DNA of 64,000 nt from Methylobacteriaceae bacterium (GTDB taxonomy: Bacteria; Pseudomonadota; Alphaproteobacteria; Rhizobiales; Beijerinckiaceae): NCBI GenBank assembly GCA_020638135.1, contig JACKJE010000015.1, forward strand, positions 28,626 to 92,625, written 5' to 3'. Positions 42,763-51,503 of the stretch are shown piece by piece (within the stretch, counting starts at the first letter, position 1; the number at the start of each line of letters is the position of its first letter). A model generated the notes under the pieces. The model ran no database searches, was not told the origin of the DNA, and worked only from the letters and a program-made list of their open reading frames with translations. The position numbers and the translations under genes are program-made.

Positions 42763-43953
42763 CTATCGCTCCCTCGACAGTTGCGACCGTTCACATTCTT
42801 GGTCGATCGCGTCGCGACCGATTTCGTCGATGCGGTTGACGCCCGACAGGGCCATGGCGACGCGCAATTCCTGACGCATGATCGCGAGCATGCCGCTGAC
42901 GCCCTTCTGGCCGTCGGCGGCGAGCGCCCAGACCCAGGGGCGGCCGATCATCACGCCCTTGGCGCCGAGCGCGACCGCCTTGAAGACGTCGACGCCGCTG
43001 CGCACGCCGCCATCCATGTAGACTTCGGCGCGATCGCCAACGGCGGCGACGACGCCTGGTAGTTTCGAAATCGAGGACGCGACGCCGTCGAGCTGGCGTC
43101 CGCCATGATTGGAGACGATGACGCCATCGGCGCCGGCCGCGACCGCGGCGCGCGCATCGTCGGGCTCCAGCACGCCCTTGATGAGCAGGCGGCCCTTCCA
43201 GACGCTGCGCAGCCATTCGATGTCCTTCCAGGTGACGGACGTATCGAACTGGCTGGCGACCCAGGCGGTGAAGGCTTCGAGCCGCGTCGGGTCGGGCACG
43301 CGATCGGAGAGGTTGCCGAAGCCGTGCGGCTTGCCCTTCACCGCGACGTCGAGCAGCCAGCGCGGATGGCGCGCGATTTCCCAAGCCTTGACCGCCTTGG
43401 CAGGCAACGATTGCGACAGCGCGCCATTGCGCAGGTCGCGATGGCGCATGCCGGTGACGGCGAGATCGACAGTGAAGGCGAGCGTCGTGCAGCCGGCGGC
43501 TTCTGCGCGGGCGAGCAGGTCCTGCACGACGCCGCGGTCGCGCATCATGTAGAGCTGGAACCAGAACGGCCTGGACGCGGCGTTCTTCACCTCCGTCAGA
43601 TCGCAGATGCCGACGGTGGAGAGCGTGAAGGGCACGTCCATCGCATTGGCCGCGCGCACCGCTTGCGTCTCGCCGCGCCGCGCCATCATGCCAGCCATGC
43701 CGACGGGCGCGAGAATGACGGGCATGGCCGCCTGTTCGCCGGACAGGACAGTCGAGGTGTCGATGTTGGAGACGTCGCGCATCACGCGCTGGCGCAGCGC
43801 GATGTCGCGAAAACCCGCGGTATTTGCGGCGAGGGTGATCTCGGCGTTCGCGCCGCCGTCGATATAGTCGAACAGGAAGCGCGGCAGGCGCCGCTCGGCG
43901 AGCCGCCGGTAATCGTCCGGCGTGACCGGGATGACATTGTAGGTTTTTCCCAA
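42763..43953 (-). CDS. lldD: FMN-dependent L-lactate dehydrogenase / alpha-hydroxy-acid oxidase family
   Basis: 396 residues of the glycolate oxidase/LldD family. FMN contacts include PVILAPVGM, FQLYMMRDR and MDGGVRSGVD, with the catalytic SNHGGRQLDG. LldD oxidises L-lactate to pyruvate at the membrane; related enzymes act on other 2-hydroxy acids, so specificity is not certain. The TTG start at 43953 is supported by GGAGGCGCG 6 bases upstream. The AT-rich gene begins one base after its stop codon. Confidence 0.9.
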   Translation of the reverse strand: MGKTYNVIPVTPDDYRRLAERRLPRFLFDYIDGGANAEITLAANTAGFRDIALRQRVMRDVSNIDTSTVLSGEQAAMPVILAPVGMAGMMARRGETQAVRAANAMDVPFTLSTVGICDLTEVKNAASRPFWFQLYMMRDRGVVQDLLARAEAAGCTTLAFTVDLAVTGMRHRDLRNGALSQSLPAKAVKAWEIARHPRWLLDVAVKGKPHGFGNLSDRVPDPTRLEAFTAWVASQFDTSVTWKDIEWLRSVWKGRLLIKGVLEPDDARAAVAAGADGVIVSNHGGRQLDGVASSISKLPGVVAAVGDRAEVYMDGGVRSGVDVFKAVALGAKGVMIGRPWVWALAADGQKGVSGMLAIMRQELRVAMALSGVNRIDEIGRDAIDQECERSQLSRER

Positions 43954-44048
43954 ACGCGCCTCCCGCCCCGTGACGCGAGCCGCGTCACGCCGCCATTAAC
44001 GGCGCGCCGACGGCGTCGCGTCAATCGCGCGCGACAAACGCGGTCGCT

Positions 44049-44168
44049 TCACTCGCCGGCAAAGCCGCCGCCGAAGACGCTGACGAAGGCCAGCATCAGA
44101 CCGACGGCGCAGAACAGGCCGATGAGGCCGATCAGAACAATCCGTTCCTGTTTGTGGTCGCTCGACAT
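44049..44168 (-). CDS. Small single-pass membrane protein (39 aa)
   Basis: A 39-residue frame, too short for most gene callers: a polar start (MSSDHKQER), one hydrophobic helix (IVLIGLIGLFCAVGLMLAFV) and a Gly-rich end (GGGFAGE). It sits alone between CitE and lldD, oriented with both. The ribosome-binding site is weak (CCAGAGCG). Its clean membrane-peptide layout is the main support; translation and conservation need checking. Confidence 0.4.
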   Translation of the reverse strand: MSSDHKQERIVLIGLIGLFCAVGLMLAFVSVFGGGFAGE

Positions 44169-44259
44169 TGCAACGCTCTGGCGTGCGCCCGATCGCGCGC
44201 TCTGCGCCGGGTGCTAGCACGCCGTGCGGGCGGAAACATGTCCGGATCGTCGCGGCGCG

Positions 44260-45135
44260 TTACGCGCCGGACCCCAGTCGCGCGAGCAGCTTTTTCGCGC
44301 GTTCGAGATGCGGCTTGTCGAGCATTTCGCCGTCGAGGCCGATCACGCCGGCCGTCGGATTGTCGGCAAAGGCCTGCACGATCTTCTTCGCGCGCTCGAT
44401 CTCGGTGGCCGGTGGCGTGAAAATCTCATTGATAACAGGCACCTGCGCAGGATGGATCGCCATCTTGCCGGTAAAGCCGTCGCGCCGCGCCTCGATGCAT
44501 TCGCGGCGGAAGCCCGCCTCGTCGCGGAAGTTCGGATAGACGGTGTCGATCGGTTGCACCCCGGCCGACACGGCGGCGAGCAGCGTCATGTTGCGGGCGA
44601 GCACATAGACCGGCGCATGCACGCCGTCCGGCAGGCGGTTGGTTTCCGCGCCGAGGTCGGCGGAAAGATCCTCCGCGCCCCAGGTCAGGGCGACGAGGCG
44701 CCGGCTGGCGCCGCGATAGGTCGACAGGCCGAAGATCGCGCTCGCCGTTTCCGTCGCCACGCAGCAAATGCGCGTCGCGCCGTCGGGAATGTCGTTCTCG
44801 GCCTCGCGTACCGCCAGCTTGGCGGCCAGATGCTGCACATCCGCGCCGCCCTGCGATTTCGGCAGCAGAATGCCGTCGGGCCGGCCGGGCGCGACCGCGT
44901 CGAGATCGGCGTCTGTGAGGCCGGTGTCGAGCGCATTGACGCGGACGTAGAGCAGGGGGCGCTTGTCGAGTTTTCGCGCGCTCGTCAGGAATTCGCGCGC
45001 CATTCTTCGTGCGGCTTCCTTGTTGGCGGCGGCGACGGAATCCTCGAGGTCGACGAACAGGCAGTCGGCGCCGGCGTCGAGCCCCTTGGCGAGCTTCTTT
45101 TCGGAATCGCCGGGAACGAAGAGCTGCGAGCGCAT
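44260..45135 (-). CDS. HpcH/HpaI aldolase/citrate lyase beta-subunit (CitE-like)
   Basis: 291 residues. The CitE fold is indicated by RSQLFVPGDSEKKL at the start, FVDLEDSV (metal and substrate residues), YVRVNALDT and KMAIHPAQV. Members include malyl-CoA and citramalyl-CoA lyases and thioesterases. Its start overlaps the MaoC stop, so the two act together, plausibly in a hydroxyacyl-CoA cleavage or synthesis step such as a malyl/citramalyl-CoA type reaction; that is inference. Confidence 0.88.
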   Translation of the reverse strand: MRSQLFVPGDSEKKLAKGLDAGADCLFVDLEDSVAAANKEAARRMAREFLTSARKLDKRPLLYVRVNALDTGLTDADLDAVAPGRPDGILLPKSQGGADVQHLAAKLAVREAENDIPDGATRICCVATETASAIFGLSTYRGASRRLVALTWGAEDLSADLGAETNRLPDGVHAPVYVLARNMTLLAAVSAGVQPIDTVYPNFRDEAGFRRECIEARRDGFTGKMAIHPAQVPVINEIFTPPATEIERAKKIVQAFADNPTAGVIGLDGEMLDKPHLERAKKLLARLGSGA

Positions 45136-45632
45136 CAGACTTCCACCGTGTCGGAGGGACGCTTCAGCATGAAGCCCTGGCGCTTGCATTCGGCGACCAG
45201 CGTGCCGTCCTGCTTGTAGGCGCGGTGCAGGAAATCGACGATGCCAGCGTCCTTGCGCGACTTGGATTCGCGCGCGCCGACGATCTCCGTCTCGACGCGG
45301 ATGGAGTCGCCCTCGAAAAGCGGCGCCGGGAATTTCACGTCGGTCATGCCGAGATTGCCGATGGTCGTGCCGACCGTCGTGTCGTTGACGGAAATGCCGA
45401 TCATCAGGCCCAGCGTGAACAGCGAGTTCATCAGCGGGCGGCCCCATTGCGTTTCGGTCTCGCAGAAATAGGCGTCGATATGCAGGGGCTGCGGGTTGAG
45501 CGTCATGTTGGAGAACAGCATGTTGTCCATCTGCGTGACGGTGCGGGTGAGCCCGTGCCGGAACACGCGGCCGACCTTGAAATCCTCGAAATAGAGGCCG
45601 CCGCGCGGATGGCGGGAGGCGGAATGGGACAT
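45135..45632 (-). CDS. MaoC-like dehydratase (hotdog fold)
   Basis: 165 residues. The hotdog hydratase motif appears as PLHIDAYFCETETQWGRPLMNS, with FEDFKVG at the start. MaoC proteins hydrate enoyl-CoA thioesters. The coupled CitE-like enzyme (shared base at 45135) suggests hydration of an unsaturated C4/C5 acyl-CoA followed by lysis, as in malyl- or citramalyl-CoA pathways. Confidence 0.88.
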   Translation of the reverse strand: MSHSASRHPRGGLYFEDFKVGRVFRHGLTRTVTQMDNMLFSNMTLNPQPLHIDAYFCETETQWGRPLMNSLFTLGLMIGISVNDTTVGTTIGNLGMTDVKFPAPLFEGDSIRVETEIVGARESKSRKDAGIVDFLHRAYKQDGTLVAECKRQGFMLKRPSDTVEV

Positions 45633-45798
45633 GGGCTGTTTCCTCGCGTCGTTTTGCTGTCGCGGCTCTGGATACAGGCTTTCGTGAGCGTGACCAATCG
45701 CGGAGGGGCCGCTCCGGCCCGCTTAAACCTCCGTTTACCATAACCAACGATGATCGGAAGCGACCGGACCTCCTGTCCCGTCAAGAGCTTCTGTCCCG

Positions 45799-47058
45799 AT
45801 GATCGTACGCAAGTTCATGCAATGGGCGGCCACCGCCGCCTCAGCCGAGCGGGCCGAGGGCGCCGGCTCGCTGGCGCGCGCCTATCTCTACGCCGATTTC
45901 GCACCCCAGGACCGGCGCGAGGCCGAAGTGGCGCTGACCGCGCTGCTCGACGACCCCGCCCCCAGCGTCCGCAAGGCGCTGTCCGAGGCCTTCGCCAGCG
46001 CCGCGGAAGCGCCGATCGCGATCGTCGTCGCGCTCGCCAACGACCAGTCGGACGTCGCCGCGCCCGTCCTCTCGCGCTCGCCGCTGCTCGGCGACGGCGA
46101 ACTCATCGATTGCGCGGCGATCGGCGACGCCTTCGCGCAGGCCGCGATCGCGTTGCGGCCGAACATTTCGGCATCCGTCGCCGCCGCCGTCGCCGAGGTC
46201 GCGGCGCGCGAGCCGCTGATTGCGCTCGCCGTCAATCCCGGCGCAGAAATTCCCGAATTTTCAATGCGTCGTATGGTCGAGCGCTTCGGTGCGGACGGCG
46301 AGCTGCGCGAAGCTCTGCTGTCACGGCCCGGCCTGCCGCCTTCGGTGCGCAGCGATCTGGTGGCGGCCACCGCCAGCGCCCTGTCGCAATTCGTGGTCGG
46401 CTGCGCCTGGCTATCCTCGGAACGCGCGGATCGCGTGGTGCGCGAGGCGAGCGACAAGGCGCATGTGATGATCGCCGCCGACGCCGAACGGTCGCGCGAC
46501 TGGCGGGCGGCGCGGGCGCTGGCCAAGCATCTGCGCGGTTGCGGGCGGCTGACGCCGAGCCTCGTCCTGCGCGCGCTGCTGTCCGGCAATTCCTGCCTGT
46601 TCGACGCGGCGCTGGTCGAATTGTCCGGCCTGCCGGAACGCAAGGTCCTGCCGCTGGCGCGCGACTGGCGCGGCGCCGGCTTTGCGGCGCTCTACAAGGC
46701 TGCCGGCCTTCCTGAAAAGCTGCTTCCCGCTTTCCGCGCCGCGCTGTCGGCGCTCGGCGAATTCGGCGCCTCCGCGCACGATTCCGGCGCGCGGCTGTCG
46801 CGCGCGATGATCGAGCGCGTGCTCACCGCCTGCGAGGGCGCGGACCCGATCGAACTCGGCTCGCTGCTGGCGCTGCTGCGCCGTTTCGATGCGGAGGCGG
46901 CGCGCGAAGAGGCGCGCGAGGCCGCGCAACGCCTGTTCGCGCCGGCGCTCGAGGCGCCCGACGTGGTCGTGCCGCTCGGCGCGCCCGACGGCGATCATGC
47001 GCCGCGCGTCATCGCCATCGACCTCGACGCGATCGAGGCGGAACTGGCGGCGGCCTGA
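45799..47058 (+). CDS. DUF2336 family protein
   Basis: 419 residues, almost entirely helical and alanine-rich, of the DUF2336 family (HEAT-like repeats, specific to alphaproteobacteria). Hallmark stretches are LLDDPAPSVRKALSEAFA, PVLSRSPLLGDGEL and ERFGADGELREALLSR. Function is unknown; the HEAT-like repeats suggest protein binding. Stands alone, divergent from the MaoC gene. Confidence 0.87.
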   Translation: MIVRKFMQWAATAASAERAEGAGSLARAYLYADFAPQDRREAEVALTALLDDPAPSVRKALSEAFASAAEAPIAIVVALANDQSDVAAPVLSRSPLLGDGELIDCAAIGDAFAQAAIALRPNISASVAAAVAEVAAREPLIALAVNPGAEIPEFSMRRMVERFGADGELREALLSRPGLPPSVRSDLVAATASALSQFVVGCAWLSSERADRVVREASDKAHVMIAADAERSRDWRAARALAKHLRGCGRLTPSLVLRALLSGNSCLFDAALVELSGLPERKVLPLARDWRGAGFAALYKAAGLPEKLLPAFRAALSALGEFGASAHDSGARLSRAMIERVLTACEGADPIELGSLLALLRRFDAEAAREEAREAAQRLFAPALEAPDVVVPLGAPDGDHAPRVIAIDLDAIEAELAAA

Positions 47059-47114
47059 CCGTTCGCTGGCAATTCGCGAATCCGTCATGATGGCGCCGGG
47101 AGGATCCGGGGCGC

Positions 47115-47957
47115 GTGGACGGCATCGTATTTCTGACGGTTCTCGGCGCGGCCGCGATGCATGCGACCTGGAACGCGCTGGTGAAGGCGGGCGGCGATCG
47201 CTTCGCCTTCATACTGGTGCTGACGCTCGCGGAATGCGCGATGGGGCTCGCGCTCGCATTCTTCTTCCCACTGATCGACACAGCTGCGCTGCCGTGGCTT
47301 CTGCTCTCCGGCGTCCTGCATGTCGGCTACATGCTGTTCCTGACCGAAGCCTATGCGCATGGCGACCTCGCGCAGGTCTATCCGCTCGCGCGCGGCACAG
47401 CGCCGCTGATCGTCGCGCTCGTCGGCGCGCTCGCGCTGCGCGAGGCGCTGAGCGCGACAAAGCTCGCGGCGGTCGCCTGCATCGGCGTCGGCGTGGTGGC
47501 GCTGTCGCTGCGCGGCGGCGGCGATCTCGGGCGGATGCGCGGCAAGGCGGTCGCTTTCGCGCTTGGCACGGCGTGCTTTACCGCGGCTTATACGCTGGTC
47601 GATGCGCTCGGCGCGCGCGCGTCGGGCTCAGCGTCCGCCTATACCTGCGCGATGTTCGTCCTGTCCGGCGGGGGCCTCGTTGCGGTTGGCCTTGTCAGGC
47701 GCGGCGTGACCGCGCTGTCGGTCGACGCGCGGGTCTGGCGGCTCGGCGCGCTCGCGGGCGCATTATCCTTTCTCGCCTATTGGGCAGCGATCTGGGCCTT
47801 CACGAAGGCGCCCGTCGCCCTTGTCGCGGCGCTGCGCGAGACGAGCGTGCCGATGGCCATGCTGATCGGCGTCGTCTTTCTCGGCGAACGCGGCGGCGCG
47901 TGGCGCTGGACGGCGGCGGGGCTCATTGCGGCCGGCGTCGCGCTGATGCGTTTGTGA
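47115..47957 (+). CDS. EamA/DMT-family transporter
   Basis: 280 residues with ten predicted helices in two EamA repeats (AAMHATWNALVKAG in the first, GTACFTAAYTLVDALGAR opening the second). The VPMAMLIGVVFLGER end of the second repeat is typical of drug/metabolite exporters. GTG 47115 is the likely start. It may export an amino acid or metabolite; no partner genes. Confidence 0.88.
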   Translation: MDGIVFLTVLGAAAMHATWNALVKAGGDRFAFILVLTLAECAMGLALAFFFPLIDTAALPWLLLSGVLHVGYMLFLTEAYAHGDLAQVYPLARGTAPLIVALVGALALREALSATKLAAVACIGVGVVALSLRGGGDLGRMRGKAVAFALGTACFTAAYTLVDALGARASGSASAYTCAMFVLSGGGLVAVGLVRRGVTALSVDARVWRLGALAGALSFLAYWAAIWAFTKAPVALVAALRETSVPMAMLIGVVFLGERGGAWRWTAAGLIAAGVALMRL

Positions 47958-48009
47958 GCGCTTCGCAGGCGGCGCCTGCGCGGCTAGACTGAGCTCCCAG
48001 ATCAAAGCC

Positions 48010-49764
48010 ATGCCGATCCAGAAGCCCGCAACGCTCGACGAACTCGCCCGCTACCCACGCATGACGCGCTGGTTCGGGCTCATGCTGCTGATCAAGCTCG
48101 CCTGGCGCGTCGCGATCGCGGAATTGTTCGGCCGTTTCGCCGACGGGCGGCTGATGGTGGCCGCGCTCGACAAATCGACCGAGGCCGACCTCGCGGCCGC
48201 CGCCAGCGCGCATCTGCCGGGCGGCCCGGACGAGGCGTTCACGCTCGATGACGACGGCGCGCTCTGGATAGATTTCGTCGCCGATCTCGGCGACGGTTTC
48301 GACGCCACATTCGCCATCGCCTCGCTGATGGCGCGCGAGACCCTCGCAGTCGGCGAACATGCGACGCGACGCGGGCGGCTGCTCGTGATGGGCGGCGACG
48401 AGGTTTATCCGCTCGCCTCGCCCGAAAACTACCAGCAAAGGCTGCGCGATCCCTACGACTGGGCTTTTCCCGATCCCGACCCCGAGAGCGATTCAGGCCC
48501 GCTCGTCTACGCCATTCCCGGCAATCACGACTGGTACGACGGGCTCGTTCTGTTCCTCGGGCTGTTCACGCGCCGCGACCGGCTGCATCTCGGCGGCTGG
48601 CGGTCGCGGCAGGGGCGCAGCTATTTCGCGCTCCAACTGACCGGGGATTGGTGGCTGTGGGCGGTCGACGCGCAGCTCGACAATACGATCGACCAGCCGC
48701 AGCGCGACTATTTTTCCGCGATCGCGGAGGCGATGGAGCCGGACGCGCATGTCATTCTATGCGGGCCCGAACCCGGCTGGCTCTATACGCGCGATCCGGA
48801 TTCGAAATCGCTCGATGTCTACGATCTCATTGGCGACATCCTGCGCGCCAAATGTCCGATGGCGCAGATCCCGCTGGTCCTGTCGGGCGATACGCATCAC
48901 TACAGCCGCTATATCGGCGCGACGAGCGGCGTTCAGTTCGTCACGGCCGGCGGCGGCGGCGGTTTTCTCGAAGCGACGCATCATCTCAAGGACGAGATCG
49001 CTATCAATCGCGGCGATCCGAATGTCGAGCTCGGATGGAGCGCGGACAAGAAGCTGCTGCATGCCTATGACGAAACAACAGGGCGACCGGCCGCATGGCC
49101 GTCGCGCGCGGAGAGCCTCGCCATGCTGCGCGGCGTGCTCGCCTTCGCTGTCCTCAATCCAGGCTTCGCTGCGGCGCTCGGTTGCGTCTATGCGCTGTTC
49201 GGACTGATCGCGCTCGGTATCGGCCATCTCTCGGCGGCTGTGGTGGCGCTGATCGTCGCGACCGCTTCCTTTCAGGACTACACCCGTCGTCAAGAAGGAT
49301 CGCGCGCGCGTGTGAAGCTGCTGTCGCTGCTGAACGGCGCGGCGCATTCGCTCGCCTTCGTCGGCCTTGTCGAAATCTTTCTTTACTACGCGCCGCTGGC
49401 GCCGAACGAGGCGATCACCAATGCGGCTATGCTGCTCGCCTGGCTCGCGCTTGCGGGCGGCGCGGTGGCCGGGACCTTGTTCGGCGTCTATCTCTACATT
49501 TCGTCGCGCTGGCTCGACATCGGCCATGTCGACGCCTTCTCCGCGATGCGGCGCGACTCGCATCGTCATTTCCTGCGCCTGCGCATCAAGGGTGACGAAG
49601 TGACAGTCTATCCGATCGGGCTCGCGCGAACGCCGCGCAGAAACGAATGGCGCGGAAATCCCGCGCCATCGCCTGCCGAACCCTCGACCTTTGTCGCCGA
49701 TCCGCCGCTCGAAGCGCAGCTGATCGAGACACCCTTTGTCGCGCGGGCGACCGTTCCGCCCTAG
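48010..49764 (+). CDS. Calcineurin-type metallophosphoesterase with membrane C-terminus
   Basis: 584 residues. The metallophosphoesterase motifs are DLGDGFD (near 92), GGDEVYP (near 127), PGNHDWYDG and SGDTHHYSRYIG, giving a complete two-metal site. From about 380 three or four hydrophobic helices follow, then a C-terminal tail. The combination suggests a membrane-tethered phosphoesterase acting on lipids or nucleotides at the inner face. Its stop TAG shares CTAG (49761-49764) with the convergent aqpZ stop. Confidence 0.87.
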   Translation: MPIQKPATLDELARYPRMTRWFGLMLLIKLAWRVAIAELFGRFADGRLMVAALDKSTEADLAAAASAHLPGGPDEAFTLDDDGALWIDFVADLGDGFDATFAIASLMARETLAVGEHATRRGRLLVMGGDEVYPLASPENYQQRLRDPYDWAFPDPDPESDSGPLVYAIPGNHDWYDGLVLFLGLFTRRDRLHLGGWRSRQGRSYFALQLTGDWWLWAVDAQLDNTIDQPQRDYFSAIAEAMEPDAHVILCGPEPGWLYTRDPDSKSLDVYDLIGDILRAKCPMAQIPLVLSGDTHHYSRYIGATSGVQFVTAGGGGGFLEATHHLKDEIAINRGDPNVELGWSADKKLLHAYDETTGRPAAWPSRAESLAMLRGVLAFAVLNPGFAAALGCVYALFGLIALGIGHLSAAVVALIVATASFQDYTRRQEGSRARVKLLSLLNGAAHSLAFVGLVEIFLYYAPLAPNEAITNAAMLLAWLALAGGAVAGTLFGVYLYISSRWLDIGHVDAFSAMRRDSHRHFLRLRIKGDEVTVYPIGLARTPRRNEWRGNPAPSPAEPSTFVADPPLEAQLIETPFVARATVPP

Positions 49765-50465
49765 CGCTGATCGTCGGCGAGCAGGCTGCGATGAATGAGG
49801 CCGCCGACGAACCCGCCGACGATCGGCGCGACCCAGAACAGCCAGAGCTGCTGCAGCGCCCAGCCGCCGACGAACAGCGCCTGGCCCGTCGAACGCGCGG
49901 GATTGACGGAGGTGTTGTCGACGGGAATCGAGATCAGATGGATCAGCGTGAGGCAGAGGCCGATCGCGATCGGCGCGAAGCCGGCGGCCGCGCGCGCCTC
50001 GGTCGACCCGAGAATGACGAGCAGGAAGACGGCGGTGAGTACGATTTCGATCAGCAGCGCCGAGCCGAGGCCGTAGCCGCCCGGCGAATGGGCGCCAAAG
50101 CCGTTGGAGGCGAAGCCGCCGTCGAGCGAGAAGCCCGCCTTGCCCGACGCGATGACGTAGAGAACGCCGGCGGCGGCGACAGCGCCGATCACCTGAGCGA
50201 TCACATAGGGAACGAACTCGCCCCATGAAAAGCGCCCGGCCGCCGCCAGACCAGCCGAGACCGCCGGATTGAAATGGCCGCCCGAAATCGGGCCGAAGGC
50301 ATAGGCGCCGGTCAGGACCGTCAGGCCGAAGGCGAGCGAGACGCCGGCAAAGCCGATGCCGAGGTTCGGAAAGGCGGCGGCCAGGACGGCGCTGCCGCAG
50401 CCGCCGAAAGTAAGCCAGAATGTGCCAAGAAATTCGGCCGTCAATTTTTTACCAAGTGGATACAT
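49761..50465 (-). CDS. aqpZ: Aquaporin Z
   Basis: 234 residues with six helices and both NPA boxes (FNPAVS and NPARS), the Arg of the selectivity filter following the second. The HFNPAVSAG and LISIPVDNTSVNPARSTG context is AqpZ-like, so water is the expected substrate. ATG 50465 follows AAGGATTGGGGAC. It overlaps the start of the divergent transglycosylase gene at CATG (50463-50466), and its end overlaps the metallophosphoesterase stop. Confidence 0.95.
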   Translation of the reverse strand: MYPLGKKLTAEFLGTFWLTFGGCGSAVLAAAFPNLGIGFAGVSLAFGLTVLTGAYAFGPISGGHFNPAVSAGLAAAGRFSWGEFVPYVIAQVIGAVAAAGVLYVIASGKAGFSLDGGFASNGFGAHSPGGYGLGSALLIEIVLTAVFLLVILGSTEARAAAGFAPIAIGLCLTLIHLISIPVDNTSVNPARSTGQALFVGGWALQQLWLFWVAPIVGGFVGGLIHRSLLADDQR

Positions 50466-51363
50466 GTCCCCAATCCTTCTCAGGCCTGCTTGGGCGCGAC
50501 GTTTCACGAACCGTCTGTGGCGCGCATGTGCCGAAAGTCATATCGCGTTTTTATCGGCCCTGCTCGGTTCGCTCTTGCTCGCGGCGCCAGGGCGCGCCGA
50601 AGAAAGCGTGCTGTCGTCGATCTGTCGTCTGATCGAGACATCGGCGCGGGCGGAAAAGTTGCCGGTCGACTATCTGACCAAGCTGATCTGGCAGGAGAGC
50701 CGGTTCAACGCCGGCGCCGTGAGCCCCAAGGGCGCGCAGGGCATGGCGCAATTCATGCCGGGCACGGCCGCCGAACGGGGGCTCGCCGATCCCTTCGATC
50801 CGGAACAGGCGATCCCGAAGGCGGCGAACCTGCTTGCCGAATTGCGCGCGCGTTTCGGCAATCTCGGACTGGCGGCGGCCGGCTACAATGCAGGGCCGCA
50901 GCGCGTCGCCGACTGGCTCGCGGGCAAGGGCGGCATGCCCGCCGAGACTCGCGGTTACGTGCTGATCGTGACCGGCGCGGATGTCGAGGACTGGCGCGCG
51001 GGCGCGTCGGCTCCTGCCTATGCCGGCTCTGCGGACTCCTGCGAGAAGATTACGGTGGCGCTGAAACGGCGCGGCGGCACGCTGTTCGCCGCGCTCGCGC
51101 CGACCGCGCCATGGGGCGTGCAGCTCGCCGGCAATTTCTCCAAGGCGCTCGCGCTCTCGGCTTTTTCGCGCGCGAGGGCGCGGCTCGCCACGGTGTTGGC
51201 CGGCGTCCAGCCCATGGTCATCGGCTCGCGGCTGCGCAGCCGGGGAACCCGGGTCTTCTACCGGGTGCGCGCGCCCGCGCAGAGCCGTGTCGAGGCGCAG
51301 GGCCTGTGTGACCGCATTCACAGGGCGGGCGGGGCCTGCGTCGTGCTCAAGAGTTCGCGCTGA
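50464..51363 (+). CDS. Lytic transglycosylase with C-terminal SPOR-like domain
   Basis: 299 residues: a signal peptide (IAFLSALLGSLLLAAPGRA, about 27-45) then a SLT domain with the catalytic Glu in WQESRFN and AQGMAQFMPGTA and YNAGPQRV. The last 80 residues resemble a SPOR-like repeat (GVQLAGNFSKALALSAF; VFYRVRAP), which would bring it to the septal peptidoglycan. It starts within the CATG shared with aqpZ. A later start cannot be excluded. Confidence 0.85.
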   Translation: MSPILLRPAWARRFTNRLWRACAESHIAFLSALLGSLLLAAPGRAEESVLSSICRLIETSARAEKLPVDYLTKLIWQESRFNAGAVSPKGAQGMAQFMPGTAAERGLADPFDPEQAIPKAANLLAELRARFGNLGLAAAGYNAGPQRVADWLAGKGGMPAETRGYVLIVTGADVEDWRAGASAPAYAGSADSCEKITVALKRRGGTLFAALAPTAPWGVQLAGNFSKALALSAFSRARARLATVLAGVQPMVIGSRLRSRGTRVFYRVRAPAQSRVEAQGLCDRIHRAGGACVVLKSSR

Positions 51364-51503
51364 GCGGGATTGCGCATTTTGGCGTTCGACCGCAGTGGCA
51401 TGGGCGGCTTTAGACGCTAATATCGCTGCAACAATGACCTCGTCCTGACGGGCGCCTAGATGGCGTGTCGTTATCGGCATGAGCGCATCATGAGGAGACG
51501 CAG

